Part shown: piece after piece, positions 55,111 to 64,000 of the stretch
Position numbering within the stretch: position 1 is the first letter of the stretch
Layout: each line of letters opens with the position of its first letter
Source of the DNA: Woeseia sp034521225
Lineage (GTDB): Bacteria > Pseudomonadota > Gammaproteobacteria > Steroidobacterales > Woeseiaceae
NCBI GenBank assembly: GCA_034521225.1
Contig: JAXHMR010000027.1
Span: forward strand, 1-64,000
Length of the DNA stretch: 64,000 nt
Direction of reading: 5' to 3'
The notes under the pieces: generated by a model
What the model was told of the DNA's origin: nothing
Databases searched by the model: none
The model's input: only the letters and a program-made list of their open reading frames with translations
Translations under genes and position numbers: made by a program

Positions 55111-55416
55111 ATGGACGACGATAAAAGCAACGAGAGCAACGAGAGCAACAACAGTAACGACAATTCCCTGCTCGAGTTTCCCTGTGAGTTCCCGATCAAG
55201 ATGATGGGACACGACCGCGAAGCGTTCCATGCGACAGCCCGGGCAATCATCGAGCAGCATGCCGGCGCCATTGACGACAACGCGATTCGGCTGGCAGCAA
55301 GCCGCAATGGCCGGTTTGTGTCGATGACGGTGACGATACACGCCGAGAGCCGGCAACAACTGGATGCCATATACGTCGACCTGTCGGACAGCGACGAAAT
55401 CCTGGTAGCGCTATGA
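55111..55416 (+). CDS. ybeD: YbeD-family (DUF493) protein
   Basis: Intact, 101 residues. Asn/Ser-rich start (MDDDKSNESNESNNSNDNS), then the ACT-like fold LLEFPCEFPIKMMGHDREAF, RLAASRNGRFVSMTVTIHAE and QQLDAIYVDLSDSDEILVAL. Its usual place is between dacA and lipB. Role unclear, perhaps regulation of lipoylation. Stop overlaps the lipB start. Confidence 0.93.
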   Translation: MDDDKSNESNESNNSNDNSLLEFPCEFPIKMMGHDREAFHATARAIIEQHAGAIDDNAIRLAASRNGRFVSMTVTIHAESRQQLDAIYVDLSDSDEILVAL

Positions 55417-56129
55417 GCGCAACCGGCACAGGGTCCGCCCCCCTGCTCGTCAGGTCGCTCGGCTTGCAACCGTACGAGCCGTTGTGGCGCGCGATGCAGC
55501 AATTGACCGACACCCGTGATAACGGCAGTGCGGATGAAATCTGGTTTACCGAGCACCCGCCGGTGTACACACTCGGATTGAATGCGAGCCGTGAGCATCT
55601 GCTATCGCCCGGCAATATTCCGGTCGTACAGATCGATCGCGGCGGCCAGGTCACGTATCACGGCCCCGGCCAGCTGATGATCTATCCGCTGGTCGATATT
55701 CGTCGCGCCGGCATTGGCGTGCGTCCGCTCGTGACCGCGCTCGAGAAAGCAGCTATCCGGTTCGTCGCGGATTTCGGTATTGCTGCCACGTGCCGCGCTG
55801 ATGCGCCCGGTGTATACGTCAATGGTGAAAAGCTCGCCAGTGTCGGGTTGCGGATCCGGCGCGGCGCCAGCTATCACGGCATGGCGCTGAACGTCGACGC
55901 GGATCTCGAACCGTTCGCACGCATCAATCCCTGCGGCATCAGGGGCCTTGCCGTGACCAGCCTCGCGCGGCTCGGCATAAAGGAGACAACGGAGGGCATT
56001 CGCGGCCGCTTCCTTGCGCATCTGCTCGCTGAACTGGGCTTCAGCGACCGCCCTTATGACATTGTGACCGGGCTGGACAATGCCGGTCGGGACAGCAGCC
56101 GCGCGGTCCCGGCCGCGCTTACCGGCTGA
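55413..56129 (+). CDS. lipB: Octanoyltransferase LipB
   Basis: Intact, 238 residues. EIWFTEHPPVYTLGL, RGGQVTYHGPGQLMIYPLVD (signature), catalytic Cys in RINPCGIRGLAVTS, GLRIRRGASYHGMALNV. Moves octanoyl from ACP to lipoyl domains. The usual lipA does not follow; the next gene is on the opposite strand and the 3-prime ends overlap by 11 bases. Confidence 0.96.
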   Translation: MSATGTGSAPLLVRSLGLQPYEPLWRAMQQLTDTRDNGSADEIWFTEHPPVYTLGLNASREHLLSPGNIPVVQIDRGGQVTYHGPGQLMIYPLVDIRRAGIGVRPLVTALEKAAIRFVADFGIAATCRADAPGVYVNGEKLASVGLRIRRGASYHGMALNVDADLEPFARINPCGIRGLAVTSLARLGIKETTEGIRGRFLAHLLAELGFSDRPYDIVTGLDNAGRDSSRAVPAALTG

Positions 56130-56781
56130 GGCGCCTGTTCAGTTCGGCCAGGCGCTCCGGCGTCCCGGCATCGGCCCACAGACCTTCGTACAATCGGCCT
56201 GCCAGCTGTCCGCGGTCCGCCGCCTCCCGGAGCAGTGGCGCCAGTGAAAAGCGGCCGGGCCGGCATTGTGCAAAAAACTCGGGCCGATAACGGGCAATTC
56301 CGCTGAACGTAAAGGTTGCTGCATCGCTGTTGGTTACCCTTCCCTGTTCGAGCGCGAAATCGCCGTGGTCACGATAAGGTGGATTCGGCACGAGTACCAG
56401 TTCGCCCAGCATATCCGCCGGCAGGTCCGGCCATGTCAGCGGCATGTCGGTCACGATGTCCGCATTGATGACGCAAAACGGCGCATCACCAAGCAGCGGC
56501 AGCGCTCGCTGGATACCGCCGCCGGTCTCGAGGATCTCCGTGTATTCGGGGCTATAAGCAACCTGCAAGCCGAATTGCGCGCCGCTGCCGATGCGCTCGA
56601 CGATCTGCTCACCGAGCCAGCCGAGATTGATGACCGCGACCGTTACTCCGGCGTCGGCAAGCCGCCGCAGGTGCCGCTCGAGCAGACTGACGCCGCCGAC
56701 TTCTATTAACGCCTTTGGCACGTGGTCCGTGGCCGGCCGCAATCGCTCACCACGTCCGGCGGCCAGTAACATCGCAATCAC
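56119..56781 (-). CDS. murU: N-acetylmuramate-1-P uridylyltransferase MurU
   Basis: Intact, 220 residues. Nucleotidyltransferase start MIAMLLAAGRGERLRPATDH with PKALIEVGG; LETGGGIQRALPLLGDAPFC and VINADIVTDMP (metal Asp); TFTFSGIARYRPEFFA. Makes UDP-MurNAc from salvaged MurNAc-1-P made by AmgK. Pairs with amgK, overlap ATGA. Confidence 0.92.
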   Translation of the reverse strand: MIAMLLAAGRGERLRPATDHVPKALIEVGGVSLLERHLRRLADAGVTVAVINLGWLGEQIVERIGSGAQFGLQVAYSPEYTEILETGGGIQRALPLLGDAPFCVINADIVTDMPLTWPDLPADMLGELVLVPNPPYRDHGDFALEQGRVTNSDAATFTFSGIARYRPEFFAQCRPGRFSLAPLLREAADRGQLAGRLYEGLWADAGTPERLAELNRRLSR

Positions 56782-57792
56782 TCGCCCGTCCCCAGGTTCG
56801 GCAGTATGCGTGTCGTGATCAGGTCATGAAGGAACCCAAGTTCCGGGTAGCGCGGCGCAACATCGCCTATATAATTCAACGTGCGCGGGACATCCGCCAT
56901 GAATCCGGGCTTGCCATCGCGATGATTGAGGCGCGCAAATATACCTGCCGCCTTCAGATGCCGCTGCACGCCCATCAGCTCGAAGTCGCGCAGGAACTGC
57001 GATTCTGTAAGAGACTCCGGCAGCCGGGCGCGACGCCGGCCAAGAAAATCCAGCGCGTAGCGGCGGACCTGCTCCGCCGGCCAGGCGATGTAACAATCTT
57101 TCAGCAACGATACGAGATCGTAGGTCAGCGGACCCTCCACCGCATCCTGGAAATCGAGGATGCCGGGACTGGCACCGTCGCAGACCATCAGGTTGCGGGA
57201 ATGATAGTCACGGTGTACCAGCACACGTTGCTGCCGCAGGGCATTGTCGATGAGCCATGTCCCGCAAGCGTGCCAGCTGGCTTCGTCGCTCTCGTTGAAG
57301 GTGAGGCCGATGTGACGGTGGCAGAGCCAGTCGTGAAACAGCGCCAGTTCATTGCGCAACAATGTTGCGTCGTATGGCGGCAACCGTGACTGGTATTTAT
57401 CGCCCTCTTGCTGCAGCGTGACAAGCGCCGCGATTGCATCGCCGTACAGTTCATCGGCGCGTCCGGGGTCGCGGCGCAATGTCGCCAGGTATTGCTCCGA
57501 ACCGAGATCGGTGAGCAACAAAAAACCCTGCTTGAGATCCGCGGCAAGCACACGCGGCCCGTGCAAGCCGATGTCTTCAAGCCATGCAGCAACGCGCACG
57601 AAAGGTTCGGTGTTCTCGCGCGCCGGCGGTGCATCCATTGCGATCCAGGTCTGCTGCCCGGCAAAAAACGCGAAAATAGCGCCTGAAACTTGCATCGCTG
57701 GACGCGGGCTCGATACGGTCGACCTCCAGCGCCGCACCCGACGTCAGCCAGCGCATCAGGTCCTGCAGTCGCGGGTCATTTTCTTTCTGCAC
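56778..57792 (-). CDS. amgK: Anomeric MurNAc/GlcNAc kinase AmgK, one frameshift
   Basis: MQKENDPRLQDLMRWLTSGA, ASSDASFRRYFRV; one shift near 57665; then WIAMDAPPARENTEPFVRVA, kinase loop RVLVHRDYHSRNLMVCDG and ILDFQDAVEGPLTYDLVSLL. About 335 residues. Phosphorylates MurNAc for cell-wall recycling, bypassing de novo, fosfomycin-sensitive synthesis. Divergent from lptD, as in pseudomonads. Confidence 0.93.
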
Positions 57793-57945
57793 ACTGTTTC
57801 TCGCGGCTATCCGGCGAACGGGAGTCGGGCAAAGGTGACATCACCTGCATTGCGGCATAGTTGGAGCCTGTGCGAAGGTAGCAAATCGCCATACCGGTTG
57901 GCATCTTTTCCACGTAACATACGGCTCCGGTGCGCACCAGGCGCG

Positions 57946-60312
57946 ATGGATTCCAGCATTAAATTCCCAGTGTTCCGTCTGACCTTTTCGTATTCAGCTG
58001 CGACCGGCAAGCCGGAGCGCCCGGATGAGCGACCGGGCCATGCCCACCCGCATGGCGGTCGCTTGCCGCATTCCGTGTCAGCATCGGCGCCCGGCAAGGG
58101 ATTTCTGCGGCGGGCGTTCTGCACCTGCATCGTGCTGCTGATGCTGGCGCCCCTGATGGTTCATGCTGACGAGGCCGCGTGCCCTGCCGACAACACGCTG
58201 CCCTTGCACCCGGACCTGCTGCAATACGCTGGCGACGACGACCCACAGGCGGGCATCGTCTTTGAAGCAGGCGAAGTCGATGCAAGTCTTGGCGAAAATC
58301 GCGCTGCTTCGCTCTCTGGCGGCGTCAGTGTGCGCCGCGGCAGCCGCGTGGTGGGCGCCGAACGCGCGTATTACGATCCGGACGCCGTCGCGCTGATACT
58401 CGAAGGCAGCGTGCTGTACCGCGATCCGAACAGCGAGATCTCGAGTACTGCCGCCGAATTCTCCTACACGACCGGCAGCATTCGCTTCGCCGGCGCCGAA
58501 TTCCAGCTGGGGCAAAGCAATTCGCGAGGCAGCGCATCGGCGATCGACATCAGCCAGGACGGCACCCTTCATCTCGGCGACGTCAGCTACACGACCTGCC
58601 CCCCGGGTCCGACGACTGGCTGTTACAGGCGGGCTCTATCGATCTCGATACGGCCGCAGGCATAGGCACCGCCCGCGATGTCAAGCTGCGCTTCCAGAAC
58701 GTGCCGATACTTTATACGCCGTTTCTGTCCTTCCCTTTGGGCAGCGCACGCAAGACCGGTTTGCTGACACCGGAATTAGGCAGCAGCGGCCGGAGCGGCA
58801 ACGAATTGAGCGTGCCGTGGTACTGGAATATAGCCGAGAACTACGATGCGACGTTCACACCGCGCCTGCTGACCGATCGCGGCCTGCAGCTGGGCACGGA
58901 GTTCCGCTACCTTACGGTTCGAAACGATGGTGTAGCGGAGATTGATTACCTCGCCGACGACAGCCTGTTCGGCAGCAGCCGGCACCTGCTGGCTTTCCAG
59001 CACCGGACGCTGTTCGATAATGGCTGGCGCAACCGCGTCGACTTTCGGGAGACCTCGGACGACAGTTATTTCGAGGATCTCGGCGGCAGCTTGAGCGCTT
59101 CAAGCATTACGCACCTGAATCGCAGCGTCACGTTCGACTACTTCGGGGACCACTGGTCGTTTTTCGCGCGGCTGCAGGATTACCAGACGATTGACGATGC
59201 CATCCCGGTCAGCGACGAACCTTACCAGCGCTTGCCACAATTGCGGGCACGAGGCGAATGGCCGGAACAGCGATTTGGCCTGCGCTACAGTTTCGACGGC
59301 GAACTGGTGTACTTCGACCACGAAGTTGGTGTTACCGGCTGGCGAATCGACGCCGCTCCGCAAGTCGAATGGCCGCTGGAGCGCCCGGGCTGGTTCCTGA
59401 CGCCGGCAGTCGCGGTGCAGCATACGCAGTATGCGCTGAACGATGTCGCCGGACCCGGTCCGGATGATCCGTCCCGCACATTACCCATTTCAAGTCTCGA
59501 TGCCGGACTCACGCTTGAACGCTCATTCCGGACCGCTGGCAACCTGATACAAACCCTCGAACCACGCATTTTGTACGTGCATATACCCCACCGCGAACAG
59601 GCGGACCTGCCGGTGTTCGACACCATCGTCCCGGACCTCAATCTCGTACAGCTCTACCGGAAGAATCGCTTTCTTGGCGTCGACCGCATTGCCGACACGG
59701 ACCAACTCAGTATCGGCATCACATCGAGAATCCTGAACGTCAACACCGGGCGGGAACTCGTTCGGGCAACAATCGGCCAGGCGCTTTACCTGAGCGCGCA
59801 GGGCGTGCGCCTGCCAAACCAGGCCATTTCCGCCAGCGAATCTTCTGACTACATCGCTGAAATGCGCTTCCTGCTGCATGACAACCTCAATTTCGAAGTC
59901 GGGCACCAGTGGGGCACCGGTGACAATGGCACGACGCAATCCGAGGCCCGGCTGCAGTACCGGCCTGCCGCCGACCGGATTCTCAACCTGTCGTACCGCT
60001 TTCGCCGCGGTTCCCTCGAGCAGGGCGACCTGTCGTGGTCGTGGCCGTTGTCGGAGAACTGGAATTTCGTCGGCCGCTATAACGTACTCGATCCGTGACG
60101 ATGAAGCGCTGGAGCGATTCTACGGACTCGAGTACGAAAGCTGTTGCTGGGGACTGAGGCTGGTGTCCCGCCGCCACCTCTCGACGCGCGATGGAACCCG
60201 GGACTCATCCGTCGGTCTGCAACTGGTATTGAAGGGTATGACGAACGTCGGTACCGCGGCCGACAAGCTGCTGGAACGTGGTATTCTCGGCTATTCGTCC
60301 GACCTCGACTGA
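57946..60312 (+). CDS. lptD: LPS-assembly protein LptD, frameshifted
   Basis: A long N-terminus before a signal helix (RRAFCTCIVLLMLAPLMVHA), N-terminal OstA domain (VDASLGENRAASLSGGVSVR, ERAYYDPDAVALILEGSVLY), one shift near 58605, then LRFQNVPILYTPFLSFPLGS, RKTGLLTPELGSSGRSGNEL and the outer-membrane barrel. A last shift near 60096 restores the C-terminal YESCCWGLRLVSRR with the paired Cys. Inserts LPS with LptE. About 790 residues. Start ATG chosen at 57946; a later one is possible. Confidence 0.94.
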
Positions 60313-60357
60313 ATCCGCCGCCCGGCGGGACAGACAACCAATATTCAAAGTTTTTTA

Positions 60358-61653
60358 TGAAAAATATCAGATACTTAACAATTATCATTGCGTGCCTGCC
60401 AAGCCTGTCGGGTACCGCCACCGCAGCGCTTTCGGAGACCGGGGAGATGCTTGATGGCATTGCCGCCGTCGTCAATGAAGGCGTGGTGCTGCACAGCGAG
60501 CTTGAAGCCCAGACAGAGGCCATCCGGCAGCGCGCGGCAGCCGGAGGGTTGCAATTGCCGCCGGAGAACATATTGAAAGAACAGGTCCTCGAACGGCTGA
60601 TTGTCGAGCAGGTACAGATGCAGCGTGCAGACCGCTACGGCATCGTCATTTCGGACCAGATGGTCAACTCGGCCCTGGCGCGGCTTGCACAGCAAAACAA
60701 CATTCCGTTCGAGCAGTTGCCGCAAATCCTTGCCGCGGACGGCATCGACTACGCGGAGTATCGGCGCAACATCCGCAAGCAGCTGACGCTCGAGCAATTG
60801 CGGCAGATTGACGTCATCAACCGCATAACCGTTGCGCCGCGCGAAATCGAGCAATGCATCGCCAGCATTGAAAACGATGTAGTCGGCAATACCAAACAAC
60901 CTGTCGCATATCCTGATATCCGTTCCGCAATCCGCCACGGCCGAGCAGTTTGATGAAGCCGAAGCCCGGGCCCGTGACATTTATCAGCAACTGCAGGCCG
61001 GCGCGGACTTCGGCGAACTGGCTGTCACCTATTCGAACAGCGAGACCGGTCTCGAAGGCGGCAGCCTCGGCTGGCGCAAGGGCGACCAGTTGCCGACCCT
61101 GTTCTCCGACGTCGTCGCCGAAATGGAAGAGGAGAAATCTCCGAACCGATTCGCGCCGTCAGCGGCTTTCACATTGTCAAAATAAACGATATGCGCGGCG
61201 CATCAGAACGCAGTGAAGTCGAGCAAATGAACGTGCGACACATACTGATAACGCCGAACGAGATCATCGACGACCAGACAGCCAAACAGCAGCTTGATGA
61301 CGCCGTGCAACGCTTGCAAGACGGCGAGAGTTTTGCAGAACTGGCAAAGCTCCTGTCAGACGACCCGGCTCCGCCGACGAGGGCGGCAATCTCGGCTGGC
61401 GTGGCCCGGGCACGTCTGTGCCGAGTTTGAGGAGATTGCCAATAATTCCGAACTGGGTGAAGTCTCGGAGCCGTTCCGGTCGCGCTTCGGCTGGCACATA
61501 CTCGAAGTGCTGGACCGCCGCACCTATGACAATACGGAAGAAGTGAAGGAAAACAATTGCCGCGAGCGTGTTCAGAACAGCAAGCTCGCGAACGAATCCG
61601 AACTCTGGATTCGCCGCCTTCGCGACGAGGCATACGTCGAAACACGCATTTAG
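60358..61653 (+). CDS. surA: Periplasmic chaperone SurA, frameshifted
   Basis: Signal MKNIRYLTIIIACLPSLSGT; N-domain LDGIAAVVNEGVVLHSELEA, EQVLERLIVEQVQMQRADRY. Shifts near 60895, 61140 and 61375 separate two parvulin domains: first NLSHILISVPQ-like through ARDIYQQLQAGADFGELAVT, second MNVRHILITPNEIIDDQTAK. Helps outer-membrane proteins fold, including LptD encoded next to it. Confidence 0.94.
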
Positions 61654-61667
61654 CAGCTATTCACACG

Positions 61668-62649
61668 GTGAGCCGCCAATCGACCACCCTGCCCCTTGCC
61701 GTTACCGCCGGCGAGCCGGCGGGCATCGGGCCGGACCTGTGCCTCGCGCTGGCGAATACACCGCTGGCCTCCGGGCTGGTTGTTATCGGCGACCCGGCCG
61801 TACTCAACGCGCGCGCAGCGATGCTGGGGGTCAACATTGTATTGCGTCAATTCCCGCAGCAAACGTGGCGGCGCAATGGCGACCTGGCCGTTCTGCCCGG
61901 GTCATTGCCCAATCCGGATGTCTGCGGCAAGCCTGACCCGGCGAATGCCCGTGCGTTGCTGTCAGGTCTCGAAGTGGCCGTTGCCGGCTGCCGTGACGGG
62001 ACGTTTGCCGGGATCGTCACAGCACCGCTGCAAAAAAGCGTGATCAATGACGCTGGCATCCCGTTTACCGGCCACACCGAGTACCTCGCGAAACTGACGT
62101 CGGTCGATACGCCCGTCATGCTCCTCGTCGCGGGTGAACTCCGGGTGGCGCTCGCCAGCACCCATATGCCGCTGTCGGCGGTACCCGCTTACCTGACACA
62201 AGAGCGGCTCTCCGCTGTGCTGGACGTGCTGCACAAGGACCTTCGCAAGCAGTTTCGGCTGCCCGATCCGGAAATCATCGTCTGCGGCCTGAATCCGCAT
62301 GCCGGGGAAGGCGGACACTTAGGCTTTGAAGACCGCGACATTATCGCGCCGGTGGTTGCCACCGCGCGCGCGAGCGGCATGCGGGTCCGCGGTCCGCTGC
62401 CGGCTGACACAGCCTTTACGCCGGCCGCCGGCAAGGCGGATGCCATCCTCGCGATGTACCACGACCAGGGATTGCCGGTCGTCAAATACGCAGGCTTCGG
62501 CAACGCCGTCAATGTCACGCTTGGACTGCCGGTCATACGCACGTCGGTCGATCACGGCACAGCGCTGGACCTTGCCGGTACCGGCAAGGCTGAAGCCGGC
62601 AGCATGATTGCCGCGGTCCAGCTTCGCCGAGAAACTGGCCGCGAGGTGA
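61668..62649 (+). CDS. pdxA: 4-hydroxythreonine-4-phosphate dehydrogenase PdxA, one frameshift at the end
   Basis: GTG at 61668. LPLAVTAGEPAGIGPDLCLA; substrate site FTGHTEYLAKL; GLNPHAGEGGHLGFED; MYHDQGLPVVKYAGFGNAVN; SVDHGTALDLAGTG. One extra base near 62622 removes the normal stop (the real end is QLAEKLAAR), so the frame runs into rsmA and looks like a fusion. Vitamin B6 synthesis. About 327 residues. Confidence 0.94.
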
Positions 62650-63464
62650 GCAGCTCGCACCGGCCGCGCAAGCGGTTCGGACGACATTTCCTCAGGGACC
62701 CGGGGGTAATCAGTGACATCGTGCAGGCGATTTCACCGCAGAGCGACGATGTGCTGGTCGAGATCGGTCCGGGCCAGGGTGCGATCACCGAACCACTTGC
62801 GCGGCTGGCCGGTACCCTGCATGCCATAGAGTTTGACCGGGATCTCGTGCGGTCACTGCGGACCCGGTACCGGGACGTTGCAAACATCGAACTGCACGAA
62901 GCCGATGCCCTGCGCTTCGACTATTCGAGCCTCGGCGATGCGCTGCGTGTCGTCGGCAACCTGCCCTACAACATCTCTACGCCGCTGCTGTTTCACCTGG
63001 TTACGCACCGGCACGCCATTCGCGACATGCACTTTATGCTGCAAAAGGAAGTCGTCGATCGTATGGCGGCCGTGCCCGGCAGCAAGGCTTTTGGCCGCCT
63101 GACCATCATGCTGGGGTGTTTCATCGAAGTTGTGCCGCTGTTCGACGTCCCTGCGGAGGCGTTTGAGCCACCACCGCGCGTCGTATCGTCGGTCGTCCGG
63201 CTGGCGCCGCTACCAGAGGGCCATTTCCTCATCGAACAACCGGATCTGCTTGCAGCCATTGTGTCCCAGGCGTTCTCCCAGCGCCGGAAAACACTGCGCA
63301 ACGCGCTACGTGCCCGCGCGGGCGACGCCATCTTGCGTGATGCCGGCATCGATCCGGGCGATCGTGCCGAACAGGTGCCGATCGCGGCGTGGGTCGAGCT
63401 GGCAAACCGATTGGGCCGGCTGCAAGAAGAAGACCCATCCGGCGTGCCCCGTGATGTAAAATAG
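62646..63464 (+). CDS. rsmA: 16S rRNA dimethyladenosine transferase RsmA/KsgA
   Basis: GTG at 62646 overlaps the true pdxA TGA. RPRKRFGRHFLRDPGVISDI; SAM site VLVEIGPGQGAITEPLARLA; catalytic NLPY in VVGNLPYNISTPLLFHLV; QAFSQRRKTLRNALRA. Dimethylates A1518/A1519. Intact, 272 residues. Confidence 0.95.
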   Translation: MSSSHRPRKRFGRHFLRDPGVISDIVQAISPQSDDVLVEIGPGQGAITEPLARLAGTLHAIEFDRDLVRSLRTRYRDVANIELHEADALRFDYSSLGDALRVVGNLPYNISTPLLFHLVTHRHAIRDMHFMLQKEVVDRMAAVPGSKAFGRLTIMLGCFIEVVPLFDVPAEAFEPPPRVVSSVVRLAPLPEGHFLIEQPDLLAAIVSQAFSQRRKTLRNALRARAGDAILRDAGIDPGDRAEQVPIAAWVELANRLGRLQEEDPSGVPRDVK

Positions 63465-63500
63465 CCGGGCACCAACGGAAGGAGGCAGGACAGCAGACGA

Positions 63501-63989
63501 ATGGAAACCGGCACCGACAAGTACGAAATCAGCATCGCAGTCGCCACCGACTACGTCGTCGAGCAGTCCGAGCCCGATGTTGGCCGCTATGTCTTCGCCT
63601 ACACGATCACTATTGCCAATGTCGGCGACAAGGCAGCCCGGCTCCTGAGCCGTCACTGGGTGATTACCGACGCCAACGGCAAGGTCCAGGAGGTCAGCGG
63701 TGACGGCGTCGTCGGCGAACAGCCGCGCCTGAATCCCGGTGAATCGTTTCGCTATTCGAGCGGCGCGGTGCTGGAGACGCCGGTCGGTGCCATGCAGGGC
63801 CGTTACCGCATGCAGGCCGACAACGGCACCAGCTTCGATGCGCCGATTCCCCCGTTCACACTCGCGGTGCCCGGCGTTCCGCCGCTGGCTTTCGCGCCAC
63901 CTTCGGCTCTGACATGTCGGAGCCGCGCAGGGACAGGACAGATCAGTTTTGGCGGTATACGCAATCGGCGACCTGCAGGGTTGCTATGA
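63501..63989 (+). CDS. apaG: ApaG protein, C-terminal frame extended
   Basis: ATG after GGAGG. DKYEISIAVATDYVVEQSEP, YVFAYTITIANVGDKAARLL, RHWVITDANGKVQEVSGDGV and FRYSSGAVLETPVGAMQGRY, an FN3-like fold. The family ends near PPFTLAVPG (about 125 residues); the reading runs about 38 residues further, so a base near 63880-63900 is probably wrong. Function unclear; always near apaH. Confidence 0.9.
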   Translation: METGTDKYEISIAVATDYVVEQSEPDVGRYVFAYTITIANVGDKAARLLSRHWVITDANGKVQEVSGDGVVGEQPRLNPGESFRYSSGAVLETPVGAMQGRYRMQADNGTSFDAPIPPFTLAVPGVPPLAFAPPSALTCRSRAGTGQISFGGIRNRRPAGLL

Positions 63990-64000
63990 CCCGTTCCGTC
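63949..64000 (+). CDS. apaH: ApaH, diadenosine tetraphosphatase, partial at the window edge
   Basis: TTG at 63949 gives AVYAIGDLQGCYDPF, the GD-HG-type phosphoesterase start of ApaH. Only 17 residues are in the window. Follows apaG as usual. Confidence 0.85.
   Translation, partial: MAVYAIGDLQGCYDPFR

Noticed and set aside
61557..63464. A PdxA-RsmA fusion enzyme
   Set aside because: A single inserted base explains it, and the normal stop and overlapping start are visible in the other frame.

Overview
The window suggests a gammaproteobacterium: the gene orders gatCAB/mreBCD/mrdA-rodA-mltB-rlpA-dacA-ybeD-lipB, murU-amgK/lptD-surA-pdxA-rsmA-apaG-apaH and hemA/prfA with lolB-prs-rplY-pth-ychF are typical of that class. 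I cannot name the genus. Two regions of different character meet at about 23.5 kb.

Positions 1 to about 22,030 are a sedentary chromosomal integron. Its integrase (22229-23200, + strand) reads away from an attI site, and cassettes stretch leftwards with nearly all genes on the minus strand. Twenty attC sites of one homogeneous ~95-bp type, one partial copy of that type and up to four sites of other types delimit about 25 cassettes. At least eight are toxin-antitoxin cassettes (ParE/RelE, BrnTA and CopG types). Others carry VOC, GNAT and O-methyltransferase enzymes, small membrane proteins, secreted proteins of unknown function and a compact three-gene operon built around a nucleoside-2-deoxyribosyltransferase-like protein. 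Two cassettes are duplicated. One TA duplicate has an IS200-type element inserted exactly between antitoxin and toxin, and an IS4-type element sits in another cassette. Cassette numbers used here (C1, C2, ...) count from attI leftwards.

Positions 23,200-23,530 form the boundary: two terminators, an imperfect direct repeat carrying a 25-nt tRNA 3-prime fragment, and a complete tRNA-Met.

From 23.7 kb onward the DNA is a dense set of core genes. They cover translation (ychF, pth, rplY, prfA, prmC, gatCAB, tRNA-Gln), nucleotide and haem synthesis (prs, hemA), sulfur and one-carbon metabolism (a cystathionine beta-synthase, metH, metF and an ArsR-methyltransferase fusion), cell shape and wall (mreBCD, mrdA, rodA, mltB, rlpA, dacA, murU, amgK), envelope biogenesis (lolB, lptD, surA), stress (hslO), lipoylation (lipB), and pdxA-rsmA-apaG-apaH.

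More than twenty genes, including essential single-copy ones, contain apparent frameshifts, and a few contain in-frame stops. This is best explained by indel and substitution errors in the assembly. Coordinates of such genes are given as the full reconstructed span, and broken cassette genes should not be taken as real pseudogenes without checking reads.
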